Source of the DNA: Bradyrhizobium sp. AUGA SZCCT0283
Lineage (GTDB): Bacteria; Pseudomonadota; Alphaproteobacteria; Rhizobiales; Xanthobacteraceae
Direction: 5' to 3'
Assembly: GCF_018130385.1 (NCBI RefSeq)
Contig: NZ_JAFCLU010000005.1
Span: 186,001 to 250,000 of the forward strand
DNA: 64,000 nucleotides
This document shows, piece after piece, positions 1 through 9,573 of this stretch. The notes under the pieces were generated by a model that saw only the letters and a program-made list of their open reading frames with translations, did no database searches and was not told the origin of the DNA. The position numbers and the translations under genes are program-made. The stretch's first letter is position 1. Each line of letters begins with the position of its first letter.

Positions 1-1617
1 CGTCTCGATAACGTCAGCAAGCAAGTCGGCCACCAGATCCTCTTCATCGAAGCCTCCGCGGCCCTTCAGAAGGGCGAGAAGATTGGCCTCGTCGGCCCGA
101 ACGGCGCGGGCAAGACCACGCTTTTCCGGATGATTTCAGGCCAGGAACTGCCCGACGAGGGCCAGGTCTCCCTCGATCGTGGCATTACCATCGGCTATTT
201 CAGCCAGGACGTCGGCGAGATGTCGGGCCGCAGCGCCGTGGCCGAGGTCATGGACGGGGCCGGGCCCGTCAGCGTCGTGGCGGGCGAGCTCCGGGAACTC
301 GAGGCCGCGATGGCCGATCCCGATCGCGCGGATGACATGGACGAGATCATCGCGCGCTATGGCGAGGTGCAGCACCGCTTCGAGGAACTCGACGGCTATG
401 CCCTCGATGGGCGCGCGCGCGAGGCGCTGTCGGGCCTGGGCTTCAGCCAGGAGATGATGGAAGGCGACGTTGGCGCGCTGTCGGGCGGCTGGAAGATGCG
501 GGTGGCGCTGGCGCGCATTCTGTTGATGCGGCCCGACGTGATGCTGTTGGACGAGCCGAGCAACCATCTCGACTTGGAAAGCCTGATCTGGCTGGAACAG
601 TTCCTGAAGGGATACGAGGGCGCGCTCTTGATGACCTCGCATGACCGGGAGTTCATCAACCGTATCATCAACAAGGTCGTCGAGATCGACGGCGGCACGC
701 TTTCGACCTATTCCGGCAATTACGAATTCTATGAGCAGCAGCGCGCGCTGAACGAGAAGCAGCAGCAGGCCCAGTTCGAACGTCAGCAGGCGATGCTGGC
801 CAAGGAAATCAAGTTCATCGAACGCTTCAAGGCGCGCGCCTCGCATGCAGCCCAGGTGCAGAGCCGGGTCAAGAAGCTCGACAAGATCGAGCGCGTCGAG
901 CCGCCGAAGCGCCGCCAGACGGTGGCGTTCGAATTCCTGCCGGCGCCGCGCTCGGGCGAAGATGTCGTCAGCCTGAAGAACGTCCACAAGGGCTATGGCA
1001 GCCGTACCATCTATCAAGGGCTCGATTTCATGATCCGCCGCAAGGAGCGGTGGTGCGTGATGGGCGTCAATGGCGCGGGCAAGTCGACGCTGTTGAAGCT
1101 GGTGGCAGGTTCGACCGAGCCCGACGACGGCACGGTTGCCGTCGGTGGTAGCGTCAAGATGGGCTATTTCGCCCAGCACGCCATGGATCTGCTCGACGGC
1201 GAACGCACGGTGTTCCAGTCGCTTGAAGATTCCTTCCCGCAGGCCGGCCAGGGTTCGCTGCGCGCGCTCGCGGGCTGCTTCGGCTTTTCCGGCGACGATG
1301 TCGAGAAGAAATGCCGGGTACTCTCGGGCGGCGAGAAGGCGCGTCTCGTCATGGCAAAAATGCTCTATGATCCGCCGAATTTCCTGGTGCTGGACGAGCC
1401 GACCAACCATCTGGACCTCGCGACCAAGGAAATGCTGATCAACGCGCTCTCTGAATTCGAGGGCACCATGCTGTTCGTCTCCCACGACCGACATTTTCTG
1501 GCCGCGCTCTCTAATCGCTTGCTGGAGCTGACGCCGGAGGGCCCTCATCAATATGGCGGCGGCTATACCGAGTATGTCGCGCGCACCGGACAGGAAGCGC
1601 CGGGATTGCGGAGCTAG
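1..1617 (+). CDS. ABC-F family ATPase, 5' end cut by window
   Basis: Soluble ABC-F protein of the ribosome-associated EttA/Uup/YheS type, with two ATPase cassettes and no membrane segments. The reading frame is open from base 1, so the start lies outside the window; 538 residues are visible. Cassette 1 has Walker A GPNGAGKT (visible residues 32-39), signature LSGGW near nt 478 and Walker B LLLDEPSNHLD near nt 543. A charged, Gln-rich linker (about nt 730-900) fits the interdomain arm of the family. Cassette 2 has GVNGAGKS (nt 1063-1086), LSGGEK near nt 1321 and LVLDEPTNHLD near nt 1387. ABC-F proteins act on translating ribosomes; which subfamily this is cannot be settled without the N-terminus. 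It converges on the next gene. Confidence 0.93.
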   Translation, partial: RLDNVSKQVGHQILFIEASAALQKGEKIGLVGPNGAGKTTLFRMISGQELPDEGQVSLDRGITIGYFSQDVGEMSGRSAVAEVMDGAGPVSVVAGELRELEAAMADPDRADDMDEIIARYGEVQHRFEELDGYALDGRAREALSGLGFSQEMMEGDVGALSGGWKMRVALARILLMRPDVMLLDEPSNHLDLESLIWLEQFLKGYEGALLMTSHDREFINRIINKVVEIDGGTLSTYSGNYEFYEQQRALNEKQQQAQFERQQAMLAKEIKFIERFKARASHAAQVQSRVKKLDKIERVEPPKRRQTVAFEFLPAPRSGEDVVSLKNVHKGYGSRTIYQGLDFMIRRKERWCVMGVNGAGKSTLLKLVAGSTEPDDGTVAVGGSVKMGYFAQHAMDLLDGERTVFQSLEDSFPQAGQGSLRALAGCFGFSGDDVEKKCRVLSGGEKARLVMAKMLYDPPNFLVLDEPTNHLDLATKEMLINALSEFEGTMLFVSHDRHFLAALSNRLLELTPEGPHQYGGGYTEYVARTGQEAPGLRS

Positions 1618-1620
1618 CGG

Positions 1621-2601
1621 CTAGTTTCGCTTGCCCGTGAGCGGGGCGATCGCCTCGATCTCATTGGTCCAGATACCGCCCGAATAGTTTTGCGGCAGCC
1701 GCGCAAATTGCTCAGGCGTGTCTATTCCAGTCGAGAACTCGCCGCCGCGATAGGGGCCGAGCACGAAGACCTCGCTGTTGGCGGCTTTCATGCGGTTGAG
1801 GAAACGGTCCGGCCAGCCCCACATCCATGGGGCGACGTTGATCGGTAGCATCACCATCGCATTGCTGCAGGCGTTCGGCACCACGCCGCTCCAGCCGTAG
1901 CCGATGTAGCCGAGGAGGCAGCTCTTGATGGTCGCGCGTGAGATCGTTCGGATATCCGGCATACGCTGGCGCACGATCTCGACCGGCTCGTCGCCGCCAT
2001 AGACCATGATCTGCGCTCGGCGTTCGGCGGGAAGCTTGTCCAGTGCGACCGCGAGCTTCTCTCCCTCAGAAGGGTCGCGGCTCTTTACATTGATCAAGAG
2101 CCGCCGCTGTGGGAAGGCCTCGAGCACCTCGCCAAGTGTCGGCATCAGGCCGATGCCCTTGCCGCGAAAGGGAAAGGTCTCGCCGCCATCGGCCGTATAG
2201 CCGTGGCCGATGTCGAGCTTCTTCAAATAGGCCATGGAGTGTTCGCGCGTGACGCCGCGCCCGTCGGTGCGGCAGTCCAGCATCCAGTCATGAAACACCG
2301 CGAACTCGCCGTCGGTGGTCGGATGAATGTCGAGCTCGACGATATCGGCGCCGGCCGCAAAACCGGCCCGCATAGAGCCGATCGTGTTCTCCAGATACTC
2401 GTGCGTCGGTGGTAACATCCGCGCCGCCGTGCAGGTGTCATTCTGCAGGTCGCGTTCGTCGAAGCGCTGCGCCATTCCGCGATGGGCGAGAAGGATCGGT
2501 TGGCCGTCGTGATGCCGGACGAGAAGATTGGTGTTGTTGAGGTAGATCGCGGCCGCGAGAACGGCAATTACCGCCGCGGTATATTTGAGTTTCTTGTTCA
2601 A
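1621..2601 (-). CDS. Glycerophosphodiester phosphodiesterase family protein
   Basis: A 326-residue protein with an N-terminal hydrophobic segment (residues 8-21) that probably anchors it or exports it to the periplasm. The catalytic signature is present: AHRG (His40-Arg41), then NTIGS...GADIVELDIH..TDGEFAVFHD around residues 75-108, the metal-binding and second-histidine region of the GDPD fold. The family hydrolyses glycerophosphodiesters to glycerol-3-phosphate and an alcohol. The start is TTG; the hydrophobic segment lies upstream of the first in-frame ATG, which supports the longer form. A G-rich stretch (gggggcagg) upstream could serve as ribosome site. Its stop lies 3 bp from the convergent ABC-F stop. 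Substrate is not predictable. Confidence 0.85.
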   Translation of the reverse strand: MNKKLKYTAAVIAVLAAAIYLNNTNLLVRHHDGQPILLAHRGMAQRFDERDLQNDTCTAARMLPPTHEYLENTIGSMRAGFAAGADIVELDIHPTTDGEFAVFHDWMLDCRTDGRGVTREHSMAYLKKLDIGHGYTADGGETFPFRGKGIGLMPTLGEVLEAFPQRRLLINVKSRDPSEGEKLAVALDKLPAERRAQIMVYGGDEPVEIVRQRMPDIRTISRATIKSCLLGYIGYGWSGVVPNACSNAMVMLPINVAPWMWGWPDRFLNRMKAANSEVFVLGPYRGGEFSTGIDTPEQFARLPQNYSGGIWTNEIEAIAPLTGKRN

Positions 2602-2707
2602 GGCCTGCCCCCGCGCGCAAGGTGCTTTCGCTAGGCAGCATTTCTGTTCGATTTGCGGCGGAGAACAAGGACAGACCGAAACGATGGCGGTGACGTCCTT
2701 CCCGCCG

Positions 2708-3583
2708 CTAATCCCTTAATCTCTCAACAAATGCGATCGCGCGCTTCAGTACATCCTCGAGCGCAGCGCGATTGCCTGGAATGGATTGGTGGCTTCGTCC
2801 GGGGTCGTCAAAACCATGTGTCGCGCCGGGATAGAGCACGACATCGATCTTGCTGCCCGCGGCGATGGATCGCTGGGCCATGTCCTGGCACCTCGCGGGC
2901 GAGACCTCTTCGTCGTCTGAACCGAGCAACAAGGTGACCGGTGCAGTCGTCGCAAGAGCCGGTGCAAGCAGGGCTTTCGGCCCGCAGCCGGGATAGAGCG
3001 CCAGTGCGGCGCGATAGCCCGAAGTCTTCGCACCCTGCCGTTGCATCACATTCAGCGCGGTGCTGCCGCCATTCGACCAGCCCTGCAGGAAGATGCGATG
3101 GGGAATGACGTCGCGCTGACTGCGCAGCCAGCTCAGCGCGCCCTCGGCATCGAGCGGCCGCACGGTCTTTTCATTGACGTCGGCGCGATCGGGACCGTCA
3201 TGGGTGAAGCGGCCAAAACCGTGCGCCTTGCCGCGCGGTCCAAAACTGTCCGGAAGCAGCGCAATGTAGCCGCGCTCCGCCCAGTACTGGCCCCACATCA
3301 TGTGCCGCTTCGACAGGCCGCTCGCATCGCACGCCGACGAGCTGGCACGCGACACCAGCGTGCAACCCTTGTTGACGTTGGCCGAGTACGGCCCGCCGCG
3401 ACCGTGAAGCATGACGATGGCGGGGTGAGGGCCCCGCGTTTGCGGCTTGAAGAGATAGGCGACGATTTCGGTCGAGCCGTCGGCGCTCGGAAAGAACACC
3501 GTGTCGGGGGCCGCGAAGGCCGCCGGCGTTGGCAGCATTGCAAGCATCAGGAGGACGACAAGCTGAATCGGTTGGTTGGCCAT
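2708..3583 (-). CDS. Secreted dienelactone hydrolase-like alpha/beta hydrolase
   Basis: A 291-residue protein beginning MANQPIQLVV with a signal peptide (cleavage probably near AAFA-AP, residues 21-26). The alpha/beta-hydrolase fold is recognisable: oxyanion-hole region MLHGRGG (58-64), nucleophile motif GWSNGG (Ser170), an acidic GSDDEE turn (221-226) and catalytic His in ATHGFDD (His256). This arrangement matches the dienelactone-hydrolase superfamily, although the nucleophile here is Ser rather than the Cys of classical DLH. The open frame continues about 740 bases upstream across the divergent neighbour; the ATG at 3583 was chosen because the signal peptide starts there. Only 126 bp separate it from the divergent MBL gene. 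Substrate unknown. Confidence 0.85.
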   Translation of the reverse strand: MANQPIQLVVLLMLAMLPTPAAFAAPDTVFFPSADGSTEIVAYLFKPQTRGPHPAIVMLHGRGGPYSANVNKGCTLVSRASSSACDASGLSKRHMMWGQYWAERGYIALLPDSFGPRGKAHGFGRFTHDGPDRADVNEKTVRPLDAEGALSWLRSQRDVIPHRIFLQGWSNGGSTALNVMQRQGAKTSGYRAALALYPGCGPKALLAPALATTAPVTLLLGSDDEEVSPARCQDMAQRSIAAGSKIDVVLYPGATHGFDDPGRSHQSIPGNRAALEDVLKRAIAFVERLRD

Positions 3584-3709
3584 CTGCGCAGCATTAGCAA
3601 CATTTCGGACGGGCAATGCAAGGACGCATGGCAAAAGCATGCTGTACTCGGCTTGTGGAGATTGAGGCTCGCAGCTACGCTTTTCAAAAAATTGGGGAGC
3701 GTAACAGCC

Positions 3710-4585
3710 ATGAAGCAGCTCAGGATCGGGGACATCACCATCGATGCGGTGATCGAGCGCGAGGGACCGTGGCGGCGGCCGCAGGATTTTTTCCCGGCTT
3801 ACGACGAGAAGGTATTCCGGCATCACCTTGCTGGCATGGAGCCGGAAGTGTTCGACGACGCGCTGGGCTTGATGGTGATCACCTATCAGACCTTTGTCGT
3901 CCGCACGCCGCGCTACACTATCCTGGTCGATACCTGCACCGGCGAAGACAAGGGCCATCCACCGCCGTTCGACTTTCCCGGCAAGGAGCGCTGGCGCAAC
4001 GAGCTGTTCGCGCTCGGCATATCCTACGAGCAGGTCGATTACGTGTTCTGCACCCATCTGCACATCGACCATACCGGCTGGAATACCACGCTGCGCGACG
4101 GGCGCTGGGTGCCGACGTTTCCCAATGCGAAGTACATATTCCATAAGCGGGAATATGCCGCATGGGAGGCGGAGAGCGCCAAGGGCGCCAACCCGCCCGG
4201 CACGGTCTTTCGCGACAATTGCCTGCCGATCGTCGAGGCCGGGCAGGCGGTACTGGTTGACGACGATTACGCGCTCGACGATACCGTTACGCTGACGCCG
4301 ACGCCGGGGCATTCGCCCTGTCACTGCTGCGTCAACATCTTCTCAAAGGGCAAACGCGCCGTGGTGGCTGGCGACCTCATGCATCACGTCATCCAGTGCC
4401 GCGAGCCGGAATGGTCGGCGAAGCCCGACTGGGATCCGAAGCAGTCGGCGGTCTCGCGTCGCAAGTTCTTTGCTTCCGTCGCCGGCACCGACACGCTGAT
4501 CCTCCCCGTTCATTTTCCGGCGCCCACCGCCGGCCTGATTACCGCCGACGGCGACCGCTTCGATTATCGTTTCAAAAGGGACTGA
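3710..4585 (+). CDS. Metallo-beta-lactamase fold hydrolase
   Basis: A 291-residue cytoplasmic protein starting MKQLRIGDITID. The zinc motif HLHIDHTGW (about residues 121-129), a further metal-ligand region GHSPCHCC (about 200) and AGDLMHH (about 220) identify the MBL fold of the AHL-lactonase/glyoxalase II-like group. The ATG at 3710 begins the conserved domain; the much longer open frame upstream is antisense to the neighbouring hydrolase. The stop is followed after 2 bp by the nitroreductase start, so the two genes are almost certainly co-transcribed and translationally coupled. Substrate is unknown; a lactone or thioester is typical for the family. Confidence 0.88.
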   Translation: MKQLRIGDITIDAVIEREGPWRRPQDFFPAYDEKVFRHHLAGMEPEVFDDALGLMVITYQTFVVRTPRYTILVDTCTGEDKGHPPPFDFPGKERWRNELFALGISYEQVDYVFCTHLHIDHTGWNTTLRDGRWVPTFPNAKYIFHKREYAAWEAESAKGANPPGTVFRDNCLPIVEAGQAVLVDDDYALDDTVTLTPTPGHSPCHCCVNIFSKGKRAVVAGDLMHHVIQCREPEWSAKPDWDPKQSAVSRRKFFASVAGTDTLILPVHFPAPTAGLITADGDRFDYRFKRD

Positions 4586-4587
4586 CC

Positions 4588-5298
4588 ATGGGAATGCAAC
4601 GGACGGACGGAATGCAACGGATGGATTTCGAGACGCTGGTTCAGACCCGTAAGAGCGTGCGCGGCTTTACCAAGGAGCCGGTCGCCCGCGCCGTCATCGA
4701 GGACATCATCGAGGTTGCCAAGCGCGCGCCGTCGTCGATGAACACCCAGCCCTGGCACATCCACGTCCTGACCGGCGAGCCGCTGGAGGAAGTGCGCCGT
4801 CGCAACATGGAGGAGATGATCGCGGGCGCCAAGCCGAAGCGCGACATCATCAGCCATGGCGAATATCAGGGCGTGCACCGCGGCCGCCAGGTCGATATCG
4901 CGAAAAAACTGTTCGCCGTGATGGGGATTGCCCGCGACGACAAGCCGATGCGGCAGGACTGGGTGCTGCGCGGCTTCCGGCAGTTCGACGCGCCGGTCTC
5001 GCTGGTGCTGACCTATGACAAGATTCTCGATCCCGGCGCGGTGTGCCATTTCGATCTCGGCGCGCTCTGCTACGGCATTGTGCTCGCCGCCTGGGGCCGC
5101 GGGCTTGGCAGCGTCATCAACGGGCAGGGCATCATGCGCTCGGACATCGTGCGCGAGGTCGCCAATATCCCTGAGGACGAGGTCATCATGACCTGCGTCG
5201 CGATGGGCTATCCCGACGACAGCTTTCCCGCCAACTCCGTCCGCTCCGATCGCGAGCCCAATGGCGATTTCGTGCGTTATGTCGGGTTTGCGGATTGA
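4588..5298 (+). CDS. Nitroreductase family FMN oxidoreductase
   Basis: A 236-residue flavoprotein. The N-terminal FMN-binding pattern (TRKSVRGF, then KRAPSSMNTQPWH near residue 50) and the late glycine-rich AWGRGLGSVINGQG segment are those of the nitroreductase superfamily, which reduces nitroaromatics, quinones or flavins with NAD(P)H. The ATG at 4588 lies 2 bp after the MBL stop and uses the GGG in aaaaggg as a weak ribosome site; two further in-frame ATGs (4612, 4621) are possible starts. The gene is downstream partner of the MBL hydrolase, suggesting a shared small-molecule pathway, which is inference. It converges on the chemoreceptor gene 6 bp away. Confidence 0.9.
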   Translation: MGMQRTDGMQRMDFETLVQTRKSVRGFTKEPVARAVIEDIIEVAKRAPSSMNTQPWHIHVLTGEPLEEVRRRNMEEMIAGAKPKRDIISHGEYQGVHRGRQVDIAKKLFAVMGIARDDKPMRQDWVLRGFRQFDAPVSLVLTYDKILDPGAVCHFDLGALCYGIVLAAWGRGLGSVINGQGIMRSDIVREVANIPEDEVIMTCVAMGYPDDSFPANSVRSDREPNGDFVRYVGFAD

Positions 5299-5304
5299 CG
5301 GGAG

Positions 5305-7389
5305 CTACGCCGCACGCACCTCCGACAGGAAGCGGTTGACCTGTCCGGCGAGATCCTTCGACTGCGAGGACAATTGCTCGGCGGCGCCAAGCACCTGATT
5401 GGCGGCGGCGCCGGTGTCGTCGGCGGCCTTCTGGACGCCGGTGATGTTGGAATTGACCTCCTGGGTGCCGCGTGCCGCTTCCTGGACGCTGCGCGAGATT
5501 TCCTTGGTCGCGGAGCCCTGTTCCTCGATCGCCGCCGCAATCGCGGTGCCGATCTGGTCGATCTCGGCGATCACGTTGGCGACGTTCTGGATCGCCGTCA
5601 CGGTCTGGTCACTCGCCGCCTGAATTGAGGCGATCTGCTCGGAGATTTCGGTGGTCGCCTTTGCGGTCTGGCCGGCCAGCGATTTGACTTCGGAGGCGAC
5701 GACGGCAAAGCCGCGGCCGGCATCGCCGGCGCGCGCGGCTTCGATGGTCGCGTTCAGCGCCAAGAGGTTGGTCTGCGCGGCAATGCTCTGGATCAACGTC
5801 ACGACGTCGCCGATCTTCTGCGCGCCCTCGGCGAGCGAGCGGGCGGTGTCGCCGGTGCGCCGCGCATTGTCGACCGCGCGGGCGGCGATCTCGGTCGATT
5901 GCGCGACCTGGCGGCCGATTTCCGAGATCGAGGAGGCCAGTTCCTCGGTGGCGCTGGCAACCGTCTGCACGTTGGCGGAAGTCTGTTCGGAAGCAGCGGC
6001 GACGATGGCCGCCTGACGATTGGTGAGGGTTGCGGTCGATGACATCGACTGCGCGGTGTCTTCCATGACCGACGACGCCGACGACAGCCCGCCGACGAGT
6101 TCGGTGACCTTGGCTTCGAACACGCGGGTGAGTTCGTCGAGCACCTGGGCGCGGCGCATCTTGCCGTCGCTCTCGGCGGCCTTCTCGGCGGCGAGCCGCT
6201 CCGCCTCGATCATGCTGTCCTTGAAGACACCTACGGCAGCAGCCATCGCGCCGATCTCATCGCCGCGGCCGGCGCCGGCGATTTCACCGGAGACATCGCC
6301 GCCGGCCAGCCGCGACATCGTGGCGGTGAGGTCGACGATCGGCCTGCAGACACGGCGGCGCACCATCACGATCAGCGCGGCGCTGGCGGTGACAACCGCA
6401 ATGAGGACCGCGAGCGCGATCAGGAAGCTGACGCGCGCCGAGGAATAGGCCGTGCCAAGAACGTGCTCGGCGTTGTCGTAGAAGGCGTCGCGCAGCCCGA
6501 CCACGGCGCCGAGGCCGATTTGCGATTCCGCGAAAAAGACGTCGACATCGTGCTCGTACTTGCCGGTGGCTGCGCCATCCTTGGCAAGCTTCAATTCCTT
6601 GCCGAAGCGGTCGACATAGAGCTCGTTCATCTTGCCGAGCGCCGCCGCCACATTGGCGGGCGTCGCGGGATTGCCGCGCAGTTCCTGCAGCGTCATCAAG
6701 ATCTGGTCGGCGCGGCCCTGCGAGCGGCTGAACTCCATCTTTTCGGCTTCGGTGGCGGCGCGCTTGGCGCCGACGAGATTCTTGTGAACGCTGGCGTTGT
6801 AGCCGCCGACGTCGCGCAGCGTCCAGGCGACGTTGGCGTAGACCGCCTGCCGGTAGGCGTCGCCGTCGAGCAGCGCCATGCGGCGCACCTGTTCATCGAG
6901 CAGCGTGGTGATCGCGGTGTTGAACACGGCGTTGTCGGCGACGATCTTCTTGGCGGCGTCCTTGCGGGCTTCAGCCGGGCCGTCGATGGCCTTGTCGATG
7001 GCGTCGCGAAGGGCCGCGAACTTTGCATTCAGCGCATCGATGCCGGCGCCGACGGCCGCGGCATCGTCGAGTGCGCCGGACAGGTTCTTGCGGATTGCAT
7101 TCATCTTGTCGCGCGCGGCGTCGGTCTGCTTGCGGTATTTTTCATTCATCTCGGCGCGCATCTTCGGGTCCACCGCGGGCGGGCCGTACAGGATGTTGGT
7201 GGAAAAGCCGCGCTCGGGATTCATGTAGCGCGGGATCTCGCCGACCGCGCGCACCACCTCCAGCCGGCTTTGCGCGACCGAGACCTTCTCCATGGTCTGG
7301 TACTTCGAAGCCGCCACGTAGACGGCGAGACCGCCGCCGACGGCGGAAAGCGAGACGATGGCAGCGGTGAGGAGGGTGCCGATTTTCAT
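5305..7389 (-). CDS. Methyl-accepting chemotaxis protein
   Basis: A 694-residue inner-membrane chemoreceptor. TM1 covers about residues 8-27, followed by a periplasmic helical region of about 290 residues that contains [13 protein letters not shown], reminiscent of the ERG motif of NIT-type (nitrate/nitrite) sensing domains. TM2 lies near 320-345, then a HAMP domain ([17 protein letters not shown]...) to about 395. The C-terminal signalling domain has the conserved hairpin tip [17 protein letters not shown]...[12 protein letters not shown], which contacts CheW/CheA. The ligand is not determined. No che genes lie nearby, so it is a stand-alone receptor. It is divergent from the NmrA-like gene at 7553. 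Confidence 0.93.
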   Translation of the reverse strand: MKIGTLLTAAIVSLSAVGGGLAVYVAASKYQTMEKVSVAQSRLEVVRAVGEIPRYMNPERGFSTNILYGPPAVDPKMRAEMNEKYRKQTDAARDKMNAIRKNLSGALDDAAAVGAGIDALNAKFAALRDAIDKAIDGPAEARKDAAKKIVADNAVFNTAITTLLDEQVRRMALLDGDAYRQAVYANVAWTLRDVGGYNASVHKNLVGAKRAATEAEKMEFSRSQGRADQILMTLQELRGNPATPANVAAALGKMNELYVDRFGKELKLAKDGAATGKYEHDVDVFFAESQIGLGAVVGLRDAFYDNAEHVLGTAYSSARVSFLIALAVLIAVVTASAALIVMVRRRVCRPIVDLTATMSRLAGGDVSGEIAGAGRGDEIGAMAAAVGVFKDSMIEAERLAAEKAAESDGKMRRAQVLDELTRVFEAKVTELVGGLSSASSVMEDTAQSMSSTATLTNRQAAIVAAASEQTSANVQTVASATEELASSISEIGRQVAQSTEIAARAVDNARRTGDTARSLAEGAQKIGDVVTLIQSIAAQTNLLALNATIEAARAGDAGRGFAVVASEVKSLAGQTAKATTEISEQIASIQAASDQTVTAIQNVANVIAEIDQIGTAIAAAIEEQGSATKEISRSVQEAARGTQEVNSNITGVQKAADDTGAAANQVLGAAEQLSSQSKDLAGQVNRFLSEVRAA

Positions 7390-7552
7390 GGAATTTCAGG
7401 CCATTTGCGCTGGTGCGGGCGTGCGGGCCACCAGTATAGGTGGTGCAAATTAATCCAGAGTTTACGGTGGGGCGTGTCACACCGGCCCGTTCCATTTCGT
7501 CTTGGTGACGTAGCGTGGGGTGCCGCGGCTACAGAGACAGAGGAGCGAGGAA

Positions 7553-8299
7553 ATGAAGATCGTTATCATCGGCGGTACGGGCCTGATCGGCTTGAAATTG
7601 GCCCCGTTGCTCCGGTCGGGCGGCCATGAGGTGCTGCAGGCGTCGCCGAGCAGGGGCGTCAACGCCGTGACCGGGGAGGGTCTGCAACCAGCGCTTGCAG
7701 GTGCCGATATCGTCGTCGATGTGTCGAATTCGCCCTCGTTCGAGGACAAGGCGGTGCTGCACTTCTTCGAGGCGGCGACGGGCAACCTGATCGCGGCTGC
7801 GAAGCAGGCCGGCGTGCGGCATTGCGTTGCACTGTCGGTCGTCGGCACCGACCGGCTCGAGAGCAGCGGCTATTTCCGCGCCAAGCTGGCACAGGAGCGG
7901 CTGATCGCGAATTCCGGCCTGGCCTACACGATCCTGCGCGCCACCCAGTTCTTCGAATTCGTCGGCGCGATCGCGGATTCCGGGCGCAGGGATGGGGCGG
8001 TCCATGCCTCCAGCCAGTTGATGCAACCGTTGCTTTCCGACGAGGTCGCTGTTGCGCTCGCCGATGCGACCCTCGGCGAGCCCGCCAACGGCATCCTCGA
8101 GGTCGCAGGTCCCGAAGCGGCGCCGCTTGCGGACTTCGTCGGCCGCTGGCTCCGCAAGCAGGGCGACACCAGCGGGATCGTGGCGGGCGCCGACGTGCCG
8201 TATTTCGGCGCACCGCTCGCGTTGCGTACGCTGGTGCCGGACGACGGCGCGCGGATCATGCCGACGCGTTTCGACGATTGGCTGGGCAGGACGGCGTAG
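7553..8299 (+). CDS. NmrA-like NAD(P)-binding protein (atypical SDR)
   Basis: A 248-residue protein whose N-terminus IVIIGGTGLIG (residues 3-13) is the glycine-rich NAD(P)-binding motif of atypical short-chain dehydrogenases (NmrA/NAD(P)H azoreductase-like). SVVGTDRLESSGYFRAK near residues 97-114 carries the Tyr-x-x-x-Lys-like element. The ribosome site AGGAGCGAGG sits 2-3 bp upstream of ATG 7553. Such proteins act as redox-sensing regulators or reductases; a specific role cannot be given. It stands alone between the chemoreceptor and a repeat-filled gap. Confidence 0.85.
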   Translation: MKIVIIGGTGLIGLKLAPLLRSGGHEVLQASPSRGVNAVTGEGLQPALAGADIVVDVSNSPSFEDKAVLHFFEAATGNLIAAAKQAGVRHCVALSVVGTDRLESSGYFRAKLAQERLIANSGLAYTILRATQFFEFVGAIADSGRRDGAVHASSQLMQPLLSDEVAVALADATLGEPANGILEVAGPEAAPLADFVGRWLRKQGDTSGIVAGADVPYFGAPLALRTLVPDDGARIMPTRFDDWLGRTA

Positions 8300-8310
8300 G
8301 CTGCAGCGAT

Positions 8311-8428
8311 CGTCATTGCGAGCCAACGGGTCGGCGCGAAGTGCGGCCCGATGACAGGCTCCGCGAAGCAATCCATCTTTCCGTGCGTGAGGTGACAATG
8401 GATTGCTTCGCTGCGCTCGCAATGACGG
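8311..8428. repeat. Palindromic intergenic repeat (CGTCATTGCGAGC family)
   Basis: The outer arms CGTCATTGCGAGC and GCTCGCAATGACG are inverted, as are the inner arms GCGAAGCAATCCA and TGGATTGCTTCGC. The centre contains a short GAGCCAACGGGTC insert that recurs inside other repeats of the window (14.2, 19.9, 23.1 and 23.6 kb). From general knowledge, this kind of element is dispersed in Bradyrhizobium genomes. Confidence 0.75.
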
Positions 8429-8439
8429 TGGATACAATT

Positions 8440-8990
8440 TCGCGATCTCGCGGCACATTGCGCCCGAGGTTTGCATCTTCGTTTGCCCTCTCGTCGATCA
8501 GAGGGCGCAGGGAAGACCGGGTGCTTGCTGCACCCGCGGTCTCGCGTGCGATTTGCGCTAGAAAATGCACACGAGCATACAGGGCAGCGGGAGCATTCCG
8601 GCCTTCCCTGCGCAATGGCTTTACGGCTTATAACGTGCTCTCCCCGGTGAACGGCTTTCTTGCCACCGTCGCCCGCGAGAGATTTGGTTTCCCGCGAACT
8701 TGACGCCAGCACCGCGGCGTCAGGACCACACGACTTCGCCGTACGCGATAGGCCACACACGTCAGTCGCAGCTCTCGCGTCCATCGCATCTCACCGCGCG
8801 TTCGTGACGATCGCGAGCGCCCCTCATCCGCCGTGAGACAAGCGGAGTTATGCCGATGATTTGCTCTCGAAGTTAAGCGGAATATTTTTGCAAAAGGGGC
8901 TGGACAGGTTTTGGGTGATTTGCCCGTCGTGTTGATTTGTCGCAGTCGTGCATCAAGATTGCGCTTGCGCGCAAAGCAAATCAGTTCGCA
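8440..8990. repeat. Non-coding mosaic of probable dispersed repeats
   Basis: No credible gene lies between 8300 and 9103. The stretch holds several GC-rich blocks (around 8490-8660, 8700-8840 and 8868-8990) with short internal inverted segments. The block GCGGAATATTTTTGCAAAAG...CCCGTCGTGTTGATTTGTC resembles multicopy elements I recall from Bradyrhizobium genomes. Open frames here are low-complexity and lack ribosome sites. Copy number could not be checked from this window. Confidence 0.4.
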
Positions 8991-9000
8991 GAAAATCGGA

Positions 9001-9092
9001 GGGTGGGCAAAGCGACAGCGTGCCCACCATCAAGACGTGCGCACGGCGACAAATGGTGGGCACGTCGCTAACGCGCCTTTGCCCACTCTACG
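9001..9092. repeat. Nested inverted repeat (GGTGGGCA family)
   Basis: GGGTGGGCAAAGCGACAGCGTGCCCACC forms one hairpin, and a second ATGGTGGGCACG...GCGCCTTTGCCCACTCTAC follows, so the outer GTGGGCAAAG and CTTTGCCCAC arms also pair. It lies immediately 3' of the small secreted protein gene on the minus strand. Confidence 0.6.
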
Positions 9093-9103
9093 GACTGTCC
9101 CGG

Positions 9104-9358
9104 TCACCGCGTTTCTTCGGTCGCGCCCTTTGCGGCGGAGCGAGGCTGGGCTGGTGCCTTGGCGCCCATCTCCTGACAGGGCAGTTGCGTCCACGAACCG
9201 TCGGCCGCCTGCTGGTAGGCATGGCAGGAGGAGGCCGCAGGCACCTCGGTTGCTTTCGCCGTATGCGAATTCGCGCTGGAATTTCTGGCGAGCGTCGGCG
9301 CTGCCAACGTGAGGAGAGCTGCCGCCGAACCGAAGAAGATCGCTTGCCCTAACCGCAT
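9104..9358 (-). CDS. Small secreted hypothetical protein
   Basis: An 84-residue protein with a clear Sec signal peptide (residues 1-24, ending near TLA-RN). The mature part is about 60 residues, rich in Ala, Ser, Thr and Gln, with two cysteines (SSCHAY and LPCQEM) that could form one disulfide. An AGGAG ribosome site lies about 9 bp upstream of the ATG, which supports a real gene. No family is recognised. It probably acts in the periplasm or outside the cell; function unknown. Confidence 0.65.
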   Translation of the reverse strand: MRLGQAIFFGSAAALLTLAAPTLARNSSANSHTAKATEVPAASSCHAYQQAADGSWTQLPCQEMGAKAPAQPRSAAKGATEETR

Positions 9359-9573
9359 GGGAAATTCTCCTCTCTCGAAAAGCGGGGTCTTTTAATAAGA
9401 AGGATTGTGGAAATTTTTGGGATGCCCATGGGGTATGCCAGCGCTTGCTTAACGCTTTGCAAACGGCCGGGGACGCTGATGCGCCGCAGCACAAGACGAA
9501 TTCTGTTCTCTCGATGAGGAACCAGTTCCATCGGCCGTGCGTTGGCTTGGCATCATGCCGAGGGCACGGCGTC

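Noticed and set aside
136-1551. 471-codon ORF antisense to the ABC-F gene
   Set aside because: Its translation is low-information (Arg, Ala, His, Leu), with no motif, and the opposite strand carries complete ABC cassettes.
3041-3709. Upstream extension of the MBL gene
   Set aside because: It is antisense to the secreted hydrolase and has no similarity to the MBL family; the conserved domain starts at 3710.
8313-8784. ORFs within the 8.3-8.8 kb repeats
   Set aside because: They encode low-complexity translations of dispersed repeats, without ribosome sites.
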